Assembly: GCA_023663735.1 (NCBI GenBank)
Contig: JAMPGV010000003.1
Coordinates: 1 to 64,000 of the forward strand
Source of the DNA: Muribaculum sp.
GTDB taxonomy: Bacteria > Bacillota > Clostridia > Lachnospirales > Lachnospiraceae
DNA length: 64,000 bases
Direction: 5' to 3'
The position numbers and the translations under genes were made by a program. Below, one piece after another: positions 36,046-45,465 of this stretch. Numbering within the stretch: the first letter of the stretch is position 1; each line of letters starts with the position of its first letter. Below the pieces are notes generated by a model. It worked only from the letters and a program-made list of their open reading frames with translations, made no database searches and was not told the DNA's origin.

Positions 36046-38394
36046 TTACAAATTCCACACCGTGGTCACCTTGAACAGATCTCCGTCCACATCGATCTCC
36101 AGACTCCCGCCCTGCAACTGGGTAAAACTCTTGGCGATGGCGAGTCCCAGACCGCTCCCTTCCGTATTTCTGGAGGAGTCCCCCCGCACGAAACGCTCCG
36201 CCAGCTCCTGCGGACTGACCGCAATCTCCTGCGCGGTGATATTTTTCAGCACCACAATCACCTTATCCGCCTGCACTCTCCCCGACACATACACTCTGGT
36301 TCCCGGCATGGCATATTTTGCAATATTCCCGAACAGATTCTCATAGATGCGGTAGGTTCTTTGGGAATCCAGAGACAACACCACCTTCTCCTCCGGCAGA
36401 TCCATGCGCAGATCCAGATTCTGTTCCGCCAGCTTATCCCCCATCTCAAAGGCAACCTGCCGCACCAGATTCATGAGATCCACCTCCATCAGGTTCAGGT
36501 TCACATTCTGGGAATCCGCCTTGCTGATCTCGAACAGATCCTCGATCAAAGCTTTCAGCCGGAGGGATTTGCGCTCCAGCGTATCCAGATATTCCCTGCG
36601 CTGTTCCTCCGCGAGAGACTCCTCCTTGAGCAGATCGATATAGGTGATGATCGCCGTCAACGGCGTCTTCAAATCGTGGGACACATTGGTAATCAGCTCC
36701 GCCCGCATACGCTGGCTCTTCACTTCCTCGTTCACGGCGCTCCGAAAGCCCTGCTGGATCCGCTGCAGCTGCGGTTTAAACGGCTCAAATACCCCCAGAT
36801 CTTCCTGTATCTGCACATTGGGATTCCCCTGTGCGATCTCATTGATGGCCTTTAGCAGGACGGAATATTTGGCCTGAAGGTCAGAGATATACCTGCGCAG
36901 CAAGATATACAGAAAGACCGAATAGATCAACGCCACAGTCAGCCCCCCCATCCAAAGACTGCTGATGACAAAGAGAATTGCGCCGTTGATCAGCACCAGC
37001 TTCCAAATCATCCGGTTGGCCTTGCGGGTCACGTCAAAATGGAGAATCGAATCATAGAACGCAGCGGCCTTTGATTTGACAAACGGGAAAATCCGGTAAA
37101 TCAGGCTGCGCTCCTTGACATAACTGCGGATCCCCAGACTCCGGATCTCCCGCAGCCTGATTCCGACGCACCAGAACCCGCCGAACAACACAAACAGAAT
37201 CGCTGCGTTGACCACATAAAGTTCCATCCGGATCAAGCCCTTGGTCATAAACCGCAGATATCGGCTTAAGGTCACGGCGTCCGTACCGCCCATGAATCCA
37301 CCGAGCATCCGTACCGCCAGCGCGCTGCCGTATCCCATATCAATCAAGAGGAACAGAGCCAGAAATTCCGGCGAATAGGCCAGTCGGCGCGCCGTCCCTC
37401 TCAATTCTCTTTTCTCCCGGAAAGCACCCGGTATCGGCAGGACAAATGCCGCAGCCGCCACCAGAATCCCCAGAACGACCATACAGTCCGTCGCTCCGCT
37501 TACAGCGTATTCCGCATACTCGCCATAGTCGCCTATGTGATACTCCAGATCCCGGATCTGCAGCCAATGCGCATTCCGGATCTGCTCCCATTCCGCATTG
37601 GAGATCGCATATACGACACGGCAGTCTGCGGGCGCTCCCAGAGTCATGTAGGAATCCATGCCTATAGAAGCTTCGCCGTTCAACTCCCGGTAATTCTCAC
37701 TATTCTCCAGCCGGATCTGTCTGGCGGACTGACTTGCCATCTTGCGCATCTCGGTGGTCCAATCCCCACAGGCCGCCTGTTCCACGGTACAGTTCCCGTT
37801 CGCGTCAAACAGAAGACTCAGATAAAAAAACTGATCCTCCGGACGCATCTCATCCTCCGAAAGATTGCCCACACTCACACCGGTTGCCAGATCTTCTAAA
37901 CGGTATCCGAAATTGGCGTTCAAAATCGGGAAAAAACCTTCCAGATCGGCAAAATACCGATCTAAGAGTCCCAGATAGGTATATACTCTGCCGCTGTCTA
38001 CGGGCGGCCGGGACTCTCCGGACATTTCATCTAAGGTAATTTCGCCTTCCGACCCATACAAATACCAAAGTTCCCACTCCTTATCCAGCACCCACTCACA
38101 GCCCTCTTTCACCTGCACGTACAGCTCCCGGTAGCCGAGCGGCTCCGCGGCGCTTTTGTTCCGCAGATCCCGGTACAGCACATAAGCGCTCTCCGTCAGC
38201 CAGTCTGTCGTGTACTGCTCCGCCAGCGGGCAGGAATCGTACTCCTGCCGGATCTGCAGCGCCTGATTGTGAAATACGCCGTAACAGGACAGATAAATGC
38301 CCGAACTGATCAGACAGACCACCAGCCCCCACAGAACCGGACCGGAATATCTGACCTGCTCTTTTTTCTTTTTCCCTCTTTCCTCCGCTGCCAT
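36046..38394 (-). CDS. Membrane sensor histidine kinase
   Basis: A 782-residue kinase. One helix near the N terminus is followed by a large external sensor region to about residue 310, then several membrane helices (residues 310-500). A HAMP-like linker leads to HisKA with the phospho-acceptor in ELITNVSHDLKTPLTAI and the ATPase boxes ENLFGNIAKYAMPGTRV and EGSGLGLAIAKSFTQLQGG. The N box (NLFGNIAKYA) is usable. ATG at 38394 is chosen, since AGGGAGG is six bases upstream; the GTG six bases before overlaps that spacing. It partners the response regulator encoded 168 bp upstream. Confidence 0.93.
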   Translation of the reverse strand: MAAEERGKKKKEQVRYSGPVLWGLVVCLISSGIYLSCYGVFHNQALQIRQEYDSCPLAEQYTTDWLTESAYVLYRDLRNKSAAEPLGYRELYVQVKEGCEWVLDKEWELWYLYGSEGEITLDEMSGESRPPVDSGRVYTYLGLLDRYFADLEGFFPILNANFGYRLEDLATGVSVGNLSEDEMRPEDQFFYLSLLFDANGNCTVEQAACGDWTTEMRKMASQSARQIRLENSENYRELNGEASIGMDSYMTLGAPADCRVVYAISNAEWEQIRNAHWLQIRDLEYHIGDYGEYAEYAVSGATDCMVVLGILVAAAAFVLPIPGAFREKRELRGTARRLAYSPEFLALFLLIDMGYGSALAVRMLGGFMGGTDAVTLSRYLRFMTKGLIRMELYVVNAAILFVLFGGFWCVGIRLREIRSLGIRSYVKERSLIYRIFPFVKSKAAAFYDSILHFDVTRKANRMIWKLVLINGAILFVISSLWMGGLTVALIYSVFLYILLRRYISDLQAKYSVLLKAINEIAQGNPNVQIQEDLGVFEPFKPQLQRIQQGFRSAVNEEVKSQRMRAELITNVSHDLKTPLTAIITYIDLLKEESLAEEQRREYLDTLERKSLRLKALIEDLFEISKADSQNVNLNLMEVDLMNLVRQVAFEMGDKLAEQNLDLRMDLPEEKVVLSLDSQRTYRIYENLFGNIAKYAMPGTRVYVSGRVQADKVIVVLKNITAQEIAVSPQELAERFVRGDSSRNTEGSGLGLAIAKSFTQLQGGSLEIDVDGDLFKVTTVWNL

Positions 38395-38437
38395 CTGCAC
38401 CCTCCCTTGTCCGCTGCCGCTCTTGCCTCCGGCTCTG

Positions 38438-38544
38438 CCCCCGCCTGCGCTTCCGCTCTGCCTTCTGCCGATTGCCGCCTGCGCTTCCGGCTCTGTCCCC
38501 GCCTGCCCCCGCCTGCGCTTCCGCTCTGCCTTCTGCCGATTGCC
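38438..38544. repeat. 39-bp direct repeat between regulator and kinase genes
   Basis: An identical 39-base stretch starting CCCCCGCCTGCGCTTCCGCT occurs at 38438-38476 and 38506-38544 (68-bp period). The 162-bp gap 38401-38562 is otherwise pyrimidine-rich and noncoding. Confidence 0.85.
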
Positions 38545-38562
38545 CGCCCGATTAAGCCGTGT

Positions 38563-39270
38563 TCACTGTTTCTCGATTTTATATCCCACGCCCCACACCA
38601 CTTTCAAGTACTTGGGATTCTTGGGATCCAGCTCGATTTTCTCCCGGATATTGCGCACATGCACCATGATGGTGTCCGTGTTCACGGCCCGCTCGTTCCA
38701 CACCCGCTCATAAATCTCGTCCGCGGAGAACACCCTGCCCGGATGCTTGATCAAAAGCTGCACGATCCTGAACTCCATCGGCGTCAGCTTCACCGGCTCG
38801 TCGTCCACGAAAACCTCCACCGTATCCTCGTTCAGTTCCAGTCCGCCCACGCGGAAAATATGCCCGTTCTCCGCCCCGGCTCCCACCGCATTCAGATATT
38901 TTTTGTAGCGGCGCAGCTGGGAATTGACCCGCGCCAGAAGCTCCAATGGCGTGAAGGGTTTCGTGACATAATCGTCCGCCCCCATATTTAACCCCATGAT
39001 CTTATCCACCTCCTCGGACTTGGCGGAAAGCATAATCACGGGAAACTCATAATTTTGTTCCCTGAGCTTCATGAGCATGGTCACGCCGTCCATCACGGGC
39101 ATCATGATATCCACGATGGCCAGATGCGGCTCCTCCCGCTTTACGGCACAAAGCCCCTCCTGCCCGTTTGCCGCAGCCGTCACCCGATAGCCCTGATTGC
39201 GCAGATAGATCTCCACACCGTTTCGGATCTCCTTGTCGTCCTCCACCACCAAAATGCAGTATTCTTCCAT
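38563..39270 (-). CDS. OmpR/PhoB family response regulator
   Basis: A 235-residue regulator. The receiver domain has acidic pocket DD at residues 10-11 (VVEDDKE), phospho-acceptor Asp in AIVDIMMPVMDG, Thr/Ser in MLSAKS and Lys in VTKPFTPLELLARV. The C-terminal winged helix covers residues 140-235 (LTPMEFRIVQLLIKHPGRVF, DTIMVHVRNIREKIE, VWGVGYKIEKQ). It should bind DNA when phosphorylated by the kinase encoded downstream. Likely targets are unknown. An ABC exporter gene lies upstream, separated by a terminator. Confidence 0.95.
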   Translation of the reverse strand: MEEYCILVVEDDKEIRNGVEIYLRNQGYRVTAAANGQEGLCAVKREEPHLAIVDIMMPVMDGVTMLMKLREQNYEFPVIMLSAKSEEVDKIMGLNMGADDYVTKPFTPLELLARVNSQLRRYKKYLNAVGAGAENGHIFRVGGLELNEDTVEVFVDDEPVKLTPMEFRIVQLLIKHPGRVFSADEIYERVWNERAVNTDTIMVHVRNIREKIELDPKNPKYLKVVWGVGYKIEKQ

Positions 39271-39315
39271 AGTCCCCTCACATTCCGCCGCACAAACGGC
39301 TCTCTTTTACACAAA

Positions 39316-39345
39316 ACCCCTCACACTTCTTCCAGTGTAAGGGGT
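39316..39345 (-). terminator. Intrinsic terminator after the ABC exporter
   Basis: Stem ACCCCTCACACT / AGTGTAAGGGGT (one bulge), followed on the minus strand by TTTGTGTAAAAG. It lies between the ABC gene stop (39407) and the response regulator start. Confidence 0.75.
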
Positions 39346-39406
39346 AATTATAAATTCCGGCGTCAAAAAATTCTAAAGAAATTCCAAAGATAGGATTCCC
39401 AAACTC

Positions 39407-41218
39407 CTAACTCTGAATCTTCTTCATCTGATAAAACCTTCCCTCCAGCGCCATCAGTTCCTCATAAGTCCCGTACTCCACGCATCTGCCCTCGTCGATC
39501 ACTGCGATCTTGTCCGCATCCCGGATTGTGGACAGGCGGTGCGCCACGATAAACGTCGTCCGGTTGGCGGTCAGATTGTTCACCGCCTCCTGAATCAGCT
39601 TCTCAGAAATGCTGTCGAGCGCCGATGTAGCCTCGTCCAGCACAATCACTCTGGGATTGCGGATCAGCGCCCGCGCAATGGCAATCCGCTGTCTTTGGCC
39701 ACCGGAGAGCTTTCCGCCGTGTTCTCCCACCTGTGTCTCCAGACCGTCCGGGAGCGAGTCAATCAGCTCTTTGAGATTGGCCGCCCGCACCACCTCGTCC
39801 AGCTGCTCTTGCGTCACGTTCTCACAGCCATAAGCAATATTGTCCCGTATGGTCCCCGAGAAGAGAATGGAAGTCTGCGGCACCACGGCCAGATACCTGC
39901 GGTAACTGCGCAGATCAATCTCGTTCAAATTCTGTCCGTCCAGAAGCACCTGCCCCTGATCGGTCAGGTAAAATCCGATGACCATATTCAGGATGGTGGT
40001 CTTGCCCGCGCCGGATTCTCCCACCAGCGCCACGGTCTCGCCCGGCTGCACCTCCAGATTCAGCCCGTTCAGCGTGTTTTTGCCGCCGTCCTTGTATTGA
40101 AAATGCACATCCCGGAAGGAAAATCCTCCCTGCACGTCCGTCACTTCCCGCTTGCCCTCATTGCTCTCCACGTCGTCCGACAAGATCACCTCGCCGATGG
40201 AGGTGACGGACTCGATGCCCTTGGCGATGACCGGCACCAGCGTGATAATGGCCGACACCTGATTGACAATCGTCGCAAAATAGTTCTGGTAGAGCGCGAT
40301 ATCTCCCACCATAATCCGGCTCTGCAGCGCCAGATAGGCCGTAAATCCGAGACAGATCACCTGAAAAATCTGAAAGATCGCCCAGCCCACGGATCCGAAA
40401 AGCGCCTGCACCAGATCCAGCTTGTAGCCCTTCTCCGCAACGGCGAAAAGCTGGCCGCTCATCTTCCGCACCTCTTCCTCCTCCAGCGCGTGCGCCCGCG
40501 TCACAGGAATCAGCTCCACCATCTCCATCACCCGGGCGGAAGTCTCCTCCATCTCTTTTCTAAATTCCGCATTGCGCTTCTTCATCACATTGCGGAATGT
40601 CACCATGGAGACCGCCGCGATGGGCGTAGTCAACAGAAAGAACAAGAAAACCATAAAACTCTTGTTGATCGTCACCACCAAGGCCACAATGATATTCAGG
40701 GCAATGTTTAACACGTTCAGAAACATCTGGGTGGTGAGTCCCTCCACGGCCTCCACGTCGCGCATGATCTTGGACTGCAGCCGCCCCGAGCGCGTCTCCA
40801 CATGATAGGCGATGGAAAGCTGTTGGAGCTTGCGGATCAAAGCCTTCCGCAGCCCCGTCTCCGCATAGCGCGTGGCTTGACTTTTGTAATCCGTATAGAG
40901 ATAATTCATGGGGACGTTGAGCGAGATCAGCACCACCATCAGGATCGTATAGAAAAAGGTGTTGCGCAGACAGTCCGGATTGCCCGTGGTGATGTCGTTG
41001 ATGATATTGGCCGTGACGATGGGAAGCACCCACACACAGGCGTGTTTGATAAAGAAAAACAGAATGGCCAGTACGAATTTGTGATAATTTCCCTTGTATA
41101 CGCTCAACAGGATCCGCAGCGGATGCCCCTCATGTCTCCGGTAACACTCCGCAATCCAATTCTCCGGTTCAATTCCCTTGGGGGGTCTCATTTTCTTTTC
41201 AAACGAGTTTGCGCTCAT
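39407..41218 (-). CDS. ABC transporter, fused permease and ATPase
   Basis: A 603-residue half-size exporter. Six transmembrane helices lie within residues 35-320 (FVLAILFFFIKHACVWVLPI, VMVFLFFLLTTPIAAVSMVT region). The nucleotide-binding domain spans residues 350-603: Walker A GESGAGKTT, Q-loop VVPQTSILFSGTIRDN, signature LSGGQRQRIAIARAL, Walker B VIVLDEATSALD and the H-loop IVAHRLSTI. It works as a dimer, probably exporting a peptide, lipid or drug. ATG at 41218 follows GGAGG; it overlaps the upstream isomerase gene by 20 bases. Confidence 0.93.
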   Translation of the reverse strand: MSANSFEKKMRPPKGIEPENWIAECYRRHEGHPLRILLSVYKGNYHKFVLAILFFFIKHACVWVLPIVTANIINDITTGNPDCLRNTFFYTILMVVLISLNVPMNYLYTDYKSQATRYAETGLRKALIRKLQQLSIAYHVETRSGRLQSKIMRDVEAVEGLTTQMFLNVLNIALNIIVALVVTINKSFMVFLFFLLTTPIAAVSMVTFRNVMKKRNAEFRKEMEETSARVMEMVELIPVTRAHALEEEEVRKMSGQLFAVAEKGYKLDLVQALFGSVGWAIFQIFQVICLGFTAYLALQSRIMVGDIALYQNYFATIVNQVSAIITLVPVIAKGIESVTSIGEVILSDDVESNEGKREVTDVQGGFSFRDVHFQYKDGGKNTLNGLNLEVQPGETVALVGESGAGKTTILNMVIGFYLTDQGQVLLDGQNLNEIDLRSYRRYLAVVPQTSILFSGTIRDNIAYGCENVTQEQLDEVVRAANLKELIDSLPDGLETQVGEHGGKLSGGQRQRIAIARALIRNPRVIVLDEATSALDSISEKLIQEAVNNLTANRTTFIVAHRLSTIRDADKIAVIDEGRCVEYGTYEELMALEGRFYQMKKIQS

Positions 41219-42014
41219 AGCCTCCTCCGCATCCATGGTCAAGGTATTCCAGACTGGTCTTGATCTTGTCCAGCCCGTTCACTTCCAACAGCATACTGCA
41301 ATCGCGGGAACCGTTCCGGCCGGTCAGTGCGTCCATGAGTTCCCAGTTGATCTCTCCACAGCCCAGCGCCAGATGCTCGTCGCGCTTTAAGTGATTGTCG
41401 TTCACATGATAATGGCGGATATGCGGGCCGAGCGCGTCAAACCACTGTTCCGGCTCCCCGGTCACCAGCATCATATGGGCGATATCCAGACAGACGCCGA
41501 ACCGCTTCTCCTCCTTGAGCGCCTCCGCCAGATCGGCCAGCTCCAGAGGCGATTCGTCGAACATATTCTCACAGTAAATCTCAATGGCGTCATCCTGCGC
41601 CAACAGCGTCCGCATGGTGGCTTCCATGACCTCCAGCCAGTTGGAGCGGTATTTGCGGTCTCCCACCAGCCCCGGCGTCAACCCCGTGTGAAACACCACG
41701 CCCTTACATCCCAGCCGCCCGGCGATCTCCACCGACTGCTGCATACGATACAGGCTGTGTCTGCGGATTCCGCCGTCCCAGCTAAAAGGGATAATATCAA
41801 AGAACGCGCCGTGGAGGGTGTCCCGCCCCGCCGGTCTTCCCAGCCCTTGGTAAAGGGCAATCCGCCGCTCCAAAGCATCCTTGTCATCCAGCAGAGCCGG
41901 ATCGAAGAAATCGTCATATTCAAACTGCAGGGAGCGTTCTGCGGCCAATTTCTCGTAAGCGCCGATCTCCCTTGCATCGGGAACAATATGCGTTATTCTC
42001 ATTTTCGTAACCAT
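41199..42014 (-). CDS. Sugar phosphate isomerase/epimerase-like TIM barrel protein
   Basis: A 271-residue protein of the xylose isomerase-like TIM barrel family (AP endonuclease 2 superfamily). Metal-ligand-like residues appear in CKGVVFHTGLTPG, AIEIYCENMF, GVCLDIAHMML, IRHYHVNDNHLKRDEH and the final LLEVNGLDKIKTSLEYL. The substrate is not predictable. The start is unsure: ATG at 42014 follows AGAAAGGC very closely, while an ATG at 42002 is further from it. The gene ends with a Cys/Gly motif, HGCGGGYERKLV. Confidence 0.82.
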   Translation of the reverse strand: MVTKMRITHIVPDAREIGAYEKLAAERSLQFEYDDFFDPALLDDKDALERRIALYQGLGRPAGRDTLHGAFFDIIPFSWDGGIRRHSLYRMQQSVEIAGRLGCKGVVFHTGLTPGLVGDRKYRSNWLEVMEATMRTLLAQDDAIEIYCENMFDESPLELADLAEALKEEKRFGVCLDIAHMMLVTGEPEQWFDALGPHIRHYHVNDNHLKRDEHLALGCGEINWELMDALTGRNGSRDCSMLLEVNGLDKIKTSLEYLDHGCGGGYERKLV

Positions 42015-42087
42015 GCCTTTCTGATTTCAGCCTTCTGATTCAGGCCTTCTGAATCTCAGCCTTCTGAATTTCAGCTTTCTGATTCAG
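42015..42087 (-). repeat. Tandem 13-15-bp SD-like repeats in the leader of the isomerase gene
   Basis: Five units, minus-strand variants of TGAATCAGAAGGC, run directly into the start codon region. Each unit contains AGAAGGC or AGAAAGGC, like a weak ribosome site. Confidence 0.8.
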
Positions 42088-42135
42088 GCTATCCTGCAGC
42101 CCTCTCATCTCATAATCCTGTTTTTCCTGTCTGCC

Positions 42136-43638
42136 TTATCCTTGCTCCTCCTGCGCTTCGGTCTGATGGAGCAGGGGAAGATCCTCCTCCAGTTCCGAGT
42201 AGGCCTCCTGAAACAGTCTGCGCACTTCCTCGTCGATCTTTCCCTTCTCGGCCATATCGGCCAGCATCTGGAACGCCTTATCGGCCTTGATCGATTTCTT
42301 GTAGGGTCTGTCGGCGCTGGTCAAGGCTTCAAACACGTCGATCACGGTGAGGATTCTGGCCTCAAACGGAATTTCATCCCCCTTAAGCCCTCTGGGATAA
42401 CCGCTTCCGTCCAGATACTCGTGATGCGCCCCCGTCCATTGGATAATGTGGGGATACCGCTTTCCGAAATCCATTTTGGTCAGATACTTCTCCGTATATA
42501 CCACATGGGAACAGATAATCTCCCGCTCCTCTTTGGTCAGATTGCCCGTCCGCACCGTCAGGCATTCCGTCTCTCCGGGCGTCAGATAAGGAATCTGCCT
42601 GCCGTCCGCCCCCTGATAGACACAGGCTGCCAGTTCGTTCACATAGTCTACATCCGCATCCTCCAAGGCGGGTTTTCGGTTGATTTCGTCGATCCGCGTC
42701 TTGGCCTGTTCCAGTTTCTCCCGGGCTGCTTCCCACACCTCACGGCCGATACGCCCCTCCAGAAAGTCGATTCGGTACAGGGCTGCCAAATGCGCAAACC
42801 GCTCAAACACCAAGGCCTGACCCGAGTCCAGACGGGTGGTTTTATTGATGACCTCATTGGGGATCACCATCTTGCCGATGTCATGCATCAGCGCAGCCAT
42901 GAGCAGTTCGTCCCGCTCCTCCGCCGTGAAGTGATAGTCACACTGTCCCTCCTCATGCTTCCGGTTCATGTAATCCACTAAGATTTTCGCATAGAGATAG
43001 ACATTTCTGGAGTGGTAATAATTGTAGGGAATGCGGGTGTCGATGGCGTCGGTGAACACCTGCGTGATGGTGAACATCAACTGTTCCATCTCCTGCACAT
43101 ATTTCATATTGGAGACCGCCACCGCGGCCTGAGAACCCAGAGACGCCAGAATTTTCTCGTATTCCTGTCTATAAGGAACCACACGGCCTTCCTCGTCCTG
43201 CGCGTTGAGCAGCTGCACCACGCCCACCAGCTTCTCCTCGTGGTTTACCAGCGGAAATACCAGCATGGACTGTGTATGGTAACCTGTCATGCTGTCATAC
43301 TTCCTCGGCCCGCTGAAATTAAACTCCTCACAGCGGTAGACGTCGTCAATGTTCAGCAGCTTCCGGTGGATGGCGGAATAAGCGCAGACATTCGTCTCGT
43401 CCATCGCCACGGGCGGGTACTGCTCGCCGCTCATGCTCTTGCGGTTGACATGGCGCGACAAAGTCTTCGTGATACAGAACTTCAGCTGCTCCTCCTCATA
43501 CAGATAGAGCGTTCCGCCGTCGCTCCGGGTCAGCTCCATCGCACAGTCCACAATCTTAGACAACAGCTCGTCATAATTCCGCTCTGCAGCCAGCAGAATG
43601 CCGATTTCCAGTATTTTATCTGCCTGTGTCCGTTCCAT
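42136..43638 (-). CDS. GAF and HD-GYP domain protein, putative c-di-GMP phosphodiesterase
   Basis: A 500-residue signalling protein. Residues 20-190 form a GAF-type sensor (SDGGTLYLYEEEQLKFCI, YHTQSMLVFPLVN, VGVVQLLNAQ). The HD-GYP domain follows, in two parts around a helical insert: YHSRNVYLYAKILVDYM, LLMAALMHDIGKMVIPNEVI with the HD pair intact, and TGAHHEYLDGSGYPRGLKG near residue 420. The insert of about 100 residues between the HDIGK and GYP parts (residues 265-370) is larger than usual. It would cleave cyclic di-GMP or a related dinucleotide. GAGAGGG precedes the ATG. It overlaps the cyclase stop by 23 bases. Confidence 0.9.
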   Translation of the reverse strand: MERTQADKILEIGILLAAERNYDELLSKIVDCAMELTRSDGGTLYLYEEEQLKFCITKTLSRHVNRKSMSGEQYPPVAMDETNVCAYSAIHRKLLNIDDVYRCEEFNFSGPRKYDSMTGYHTQSMLVFPLVNHEEKLVGVVQLLNAQDEEGRVVPYRQEYEKILASLGSQAAVAVSNMKYVQEMEQLMFTITQVFTDAIDTRIPYNYYHSRNVYLYAKILVDYMNRKHEEGQCDYHFTAEERDELLMAALMHDIGKMVIPNEVINKTTRLDSGQALVFERFAHLAALYRIDFLEGRIGREVWEAAREKLEQAKTRIDEINRKPALEDADVDYVNELAACVYQGADGRQIPYLTPGETECLTVRTGNLTKEEREIICSHVVYTEKYLTKMDFGKRYPHIIQWTGAHHEYLDGSGYPRGLKGDEIPFEARILTVIDVFEALTSADRPYKKSIKADKAFQMLADMAEKGKIDEEVRRLFQEAYSELEEDLPLLHQTEAQEEQG

Positions 43639-45448
43639 CTTGATCCCTCTCTCCGCTCTCTACTGCAAATACCTTGATTTTCTCCTGTTTTCCTTTCAGC
43701 GAATGTTCCCCCAGAAACGCCGCATGAAAACGATCTTTCACTTTCTCGTACATCTCTCCGCTCACCAGCACCTGACCGCCCTTGGCGATGCTCTCCAGCC
43801 GTTCCGCGGTGTTGACCGTGTCTCCGATAGCCGTGTAGTCCATCCGGAAATCGCAGCCGATGTTGCCCACCACGGCTTTGCCCCAGTGGACGCCCACGCC
43901 ACAGGCAATCTCCAGCCCGAAATCGCGTTTCAGTTCTTCGTTGAGCCGCTCAACCGCACGCACGATGTCCAACCCCGTGCGAACCGCCTTGACCGGATAA
44001 TCCGCCACATCCAGCGGCGCATTGTACACCGCCATCACAGCGTCCCCGATAAATTTGTCCAGCGTCCCTTCGTTCCGGAAAATCGCTTCCGTCACCTGCC
44101 CCAGATAGCGGTTTAAGATCTCCACAATCTCACCGGGGGAAAGGCTCTCGGACAAAGTGGTAAATCCCCTGATATCTACAAACAGCACTGCGATCTCTTG
44201 ATTCCTGCCGCCCAGCTCCACCTGAAAATTCCTGTTCCTGCTAAGCTCTTCCACCACCTGCGGCGCCATGTAGGTGCGGAACACGTCCAGAATCTTCTTC
44301 CGCCGCAGACGCTCCAGAAAATAACCCGTCGCCACTTTGACCAGCATCGCGAGCGCCACGCCGAGCGCCGGAACCAGACAATGCCAATAGACGCCGCGCT
44401 CATAGAGAATCCGCGCCGCCGCCAGCAGAACGGCCTCTATACAGATTCCGCCCGCCATTCCGAATTGGAACCGGCAGCGTGAGACAAGCCACACATAGCC
44501 GCCCACCACCAGCGCGGCCAGCAATGCGCCCCACGCTGCGGGAAGCTCCCGAAACGTCCTGCCCTCCAGAAGCGCGTTGACGTGATTGGCCTGCCCTTCC
44601 ACTCCATTCATAACCGTACTCCGCGCAATGGGTACCATATATTGATCCATCATGCCGGAACAGTAGGCTCCCACCAGCACGATACAATTCTGAAACACCC
44701 GGGTATCGCAGCGTCCCGCCGCCACATCCGCATAGGAATACACCTCATACATGCCCGGAGCGGCCGTATAATCAAAGCCATAGATTCCCCCCGCGTCCGT
44801 CTCCGGAACCCGGGCTGTCTGCCCAACGGCCTCCATGTACTGCGCATAGGTCTCATAGGCGAAATTGTAGGTGGTTCCGCCGTTCCAGTCCACCGACAGA
44901 AGGGCGCGGCGCACATAATTGTCCGAATCCTGCACGGTGTTGGTAAAGCCGTGGCCGCTCACTCTCCCCAGCGCTTCATACGGCACCTCCACCTGATTCA
45001 CGTGCATGGTGTTCATCCTAAGGCTTCCGTCCGGCTGCTGTTCCAGCTTCGCCTCATAATCGATATAGGAAGCCATCACCACATGATCAAAGCCCGCAGC
45101 GGCTTCCGCCAACGCCCGGTCTCCCTCCTCGTCATGCGCGCCGAAATAATTGATATCGAAAGCGATCACCGCCGGAGCGTACTCCCTGTCCAGCGCATTG
45201 AGCAGATCCGCCGCCTGCTGTCTGCTCCATCCGGAAAAAGGCCCCAGCTCCTGCAGGGAGGCTTCGTCGATTCCGATGATTTTAATTCGGTTGTCCACCG
45301 GCTTCTCGTGGACAAACAGGCTGTCGCCCAGCCATAACTCCACACTTTCAAAGGGTGCCGCAAACGCAAGCACCCCAGCCAGAAGGCCGGACAAGACCGC
45401 AAGAAGCGCAAGCCTTGCCCGCTGTTTTGATTTCTTGTTCTCCGCCAT
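43616..45448 (-). CDS. CHASE2 domain class III adenylate/guanylate cyclase
   Basis: A 610-residue membrane protein. After one N-terminal helix (ALLAVLSGLLAGVLAFAA) a large extracellular CHASE2 domain covers residues 35-300 (IKIIGIDEASLQELGPFSGW, AVIAFDINYFG). Three helices follow near residues 305-385. The cytoplasmic cyclase domain has metal-binding Asp in VLFVDIRGFTTLSE, then GTLDKFIGDAVMAVYNAP, and transition-state Asn/Arg in GDTVNTAERLE. Substrate residues favour a working nucleotide cyclase; ATP or GTP cannot be told apart by eye. Class III cyclases are not common in gut Clostridia. It lies between the FecR surface gene (17 bp) and the HD-GYP gene. Confidence 0.92.
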   Translation of the reverse strand: MAENKKSKQRARLALLAVLSGLLAGVLAFAAPFESVELWLGDSLFVHEKPVDNRIKIIGIDEASLQELGPFSGWSRQQAADLLNALDREYAPAVIAFDINYFGAHDEEGDRALAEAAAGFDHVVMASYIDYEAKLEQQPDGSLRMNTMHVNQVEVPYEALGRVSGHGFTNTVQDSDNYVRRALLSVDWNGGTTYNFAYETYAQYMEAVGQTARVPETDAGGIYGFDYTAAPGMYEVYSYADVAAGRCDTRVFQNCIVLVGAYCSGMMDQYMVPIARSTVMNGVEGQANHVNALLEGRTFRELPAAWGALLAALVVGGYVWLVSRCRFQFGMAGGICIEAVLLAAARILYERGVYWHCLVPALGVALAMLVKVATGYFLERLRRKKILDVFRTYMAPQVVEELSRNRNFQVELGGRNQEIAVLFVDIRGFTTLSESLSPGEIVEILNRYLGQVTEAIFRNEGTLDKFIGDAVMAVYNAPLDVADYPVKAVRTGLDIVRAVERLNEELKRDFGLEIACGVGVHWGKAVVGNIGCDFRMDYTAIGDTVNTAERLESIAKGGQVLVSGEMYEKVKDRFHAAFLGEHSLKGKQEKIKVFAVESGERDQDGTDTGR

Positions 45449-45465
45449 GGTATTGTCCCGCTCTC

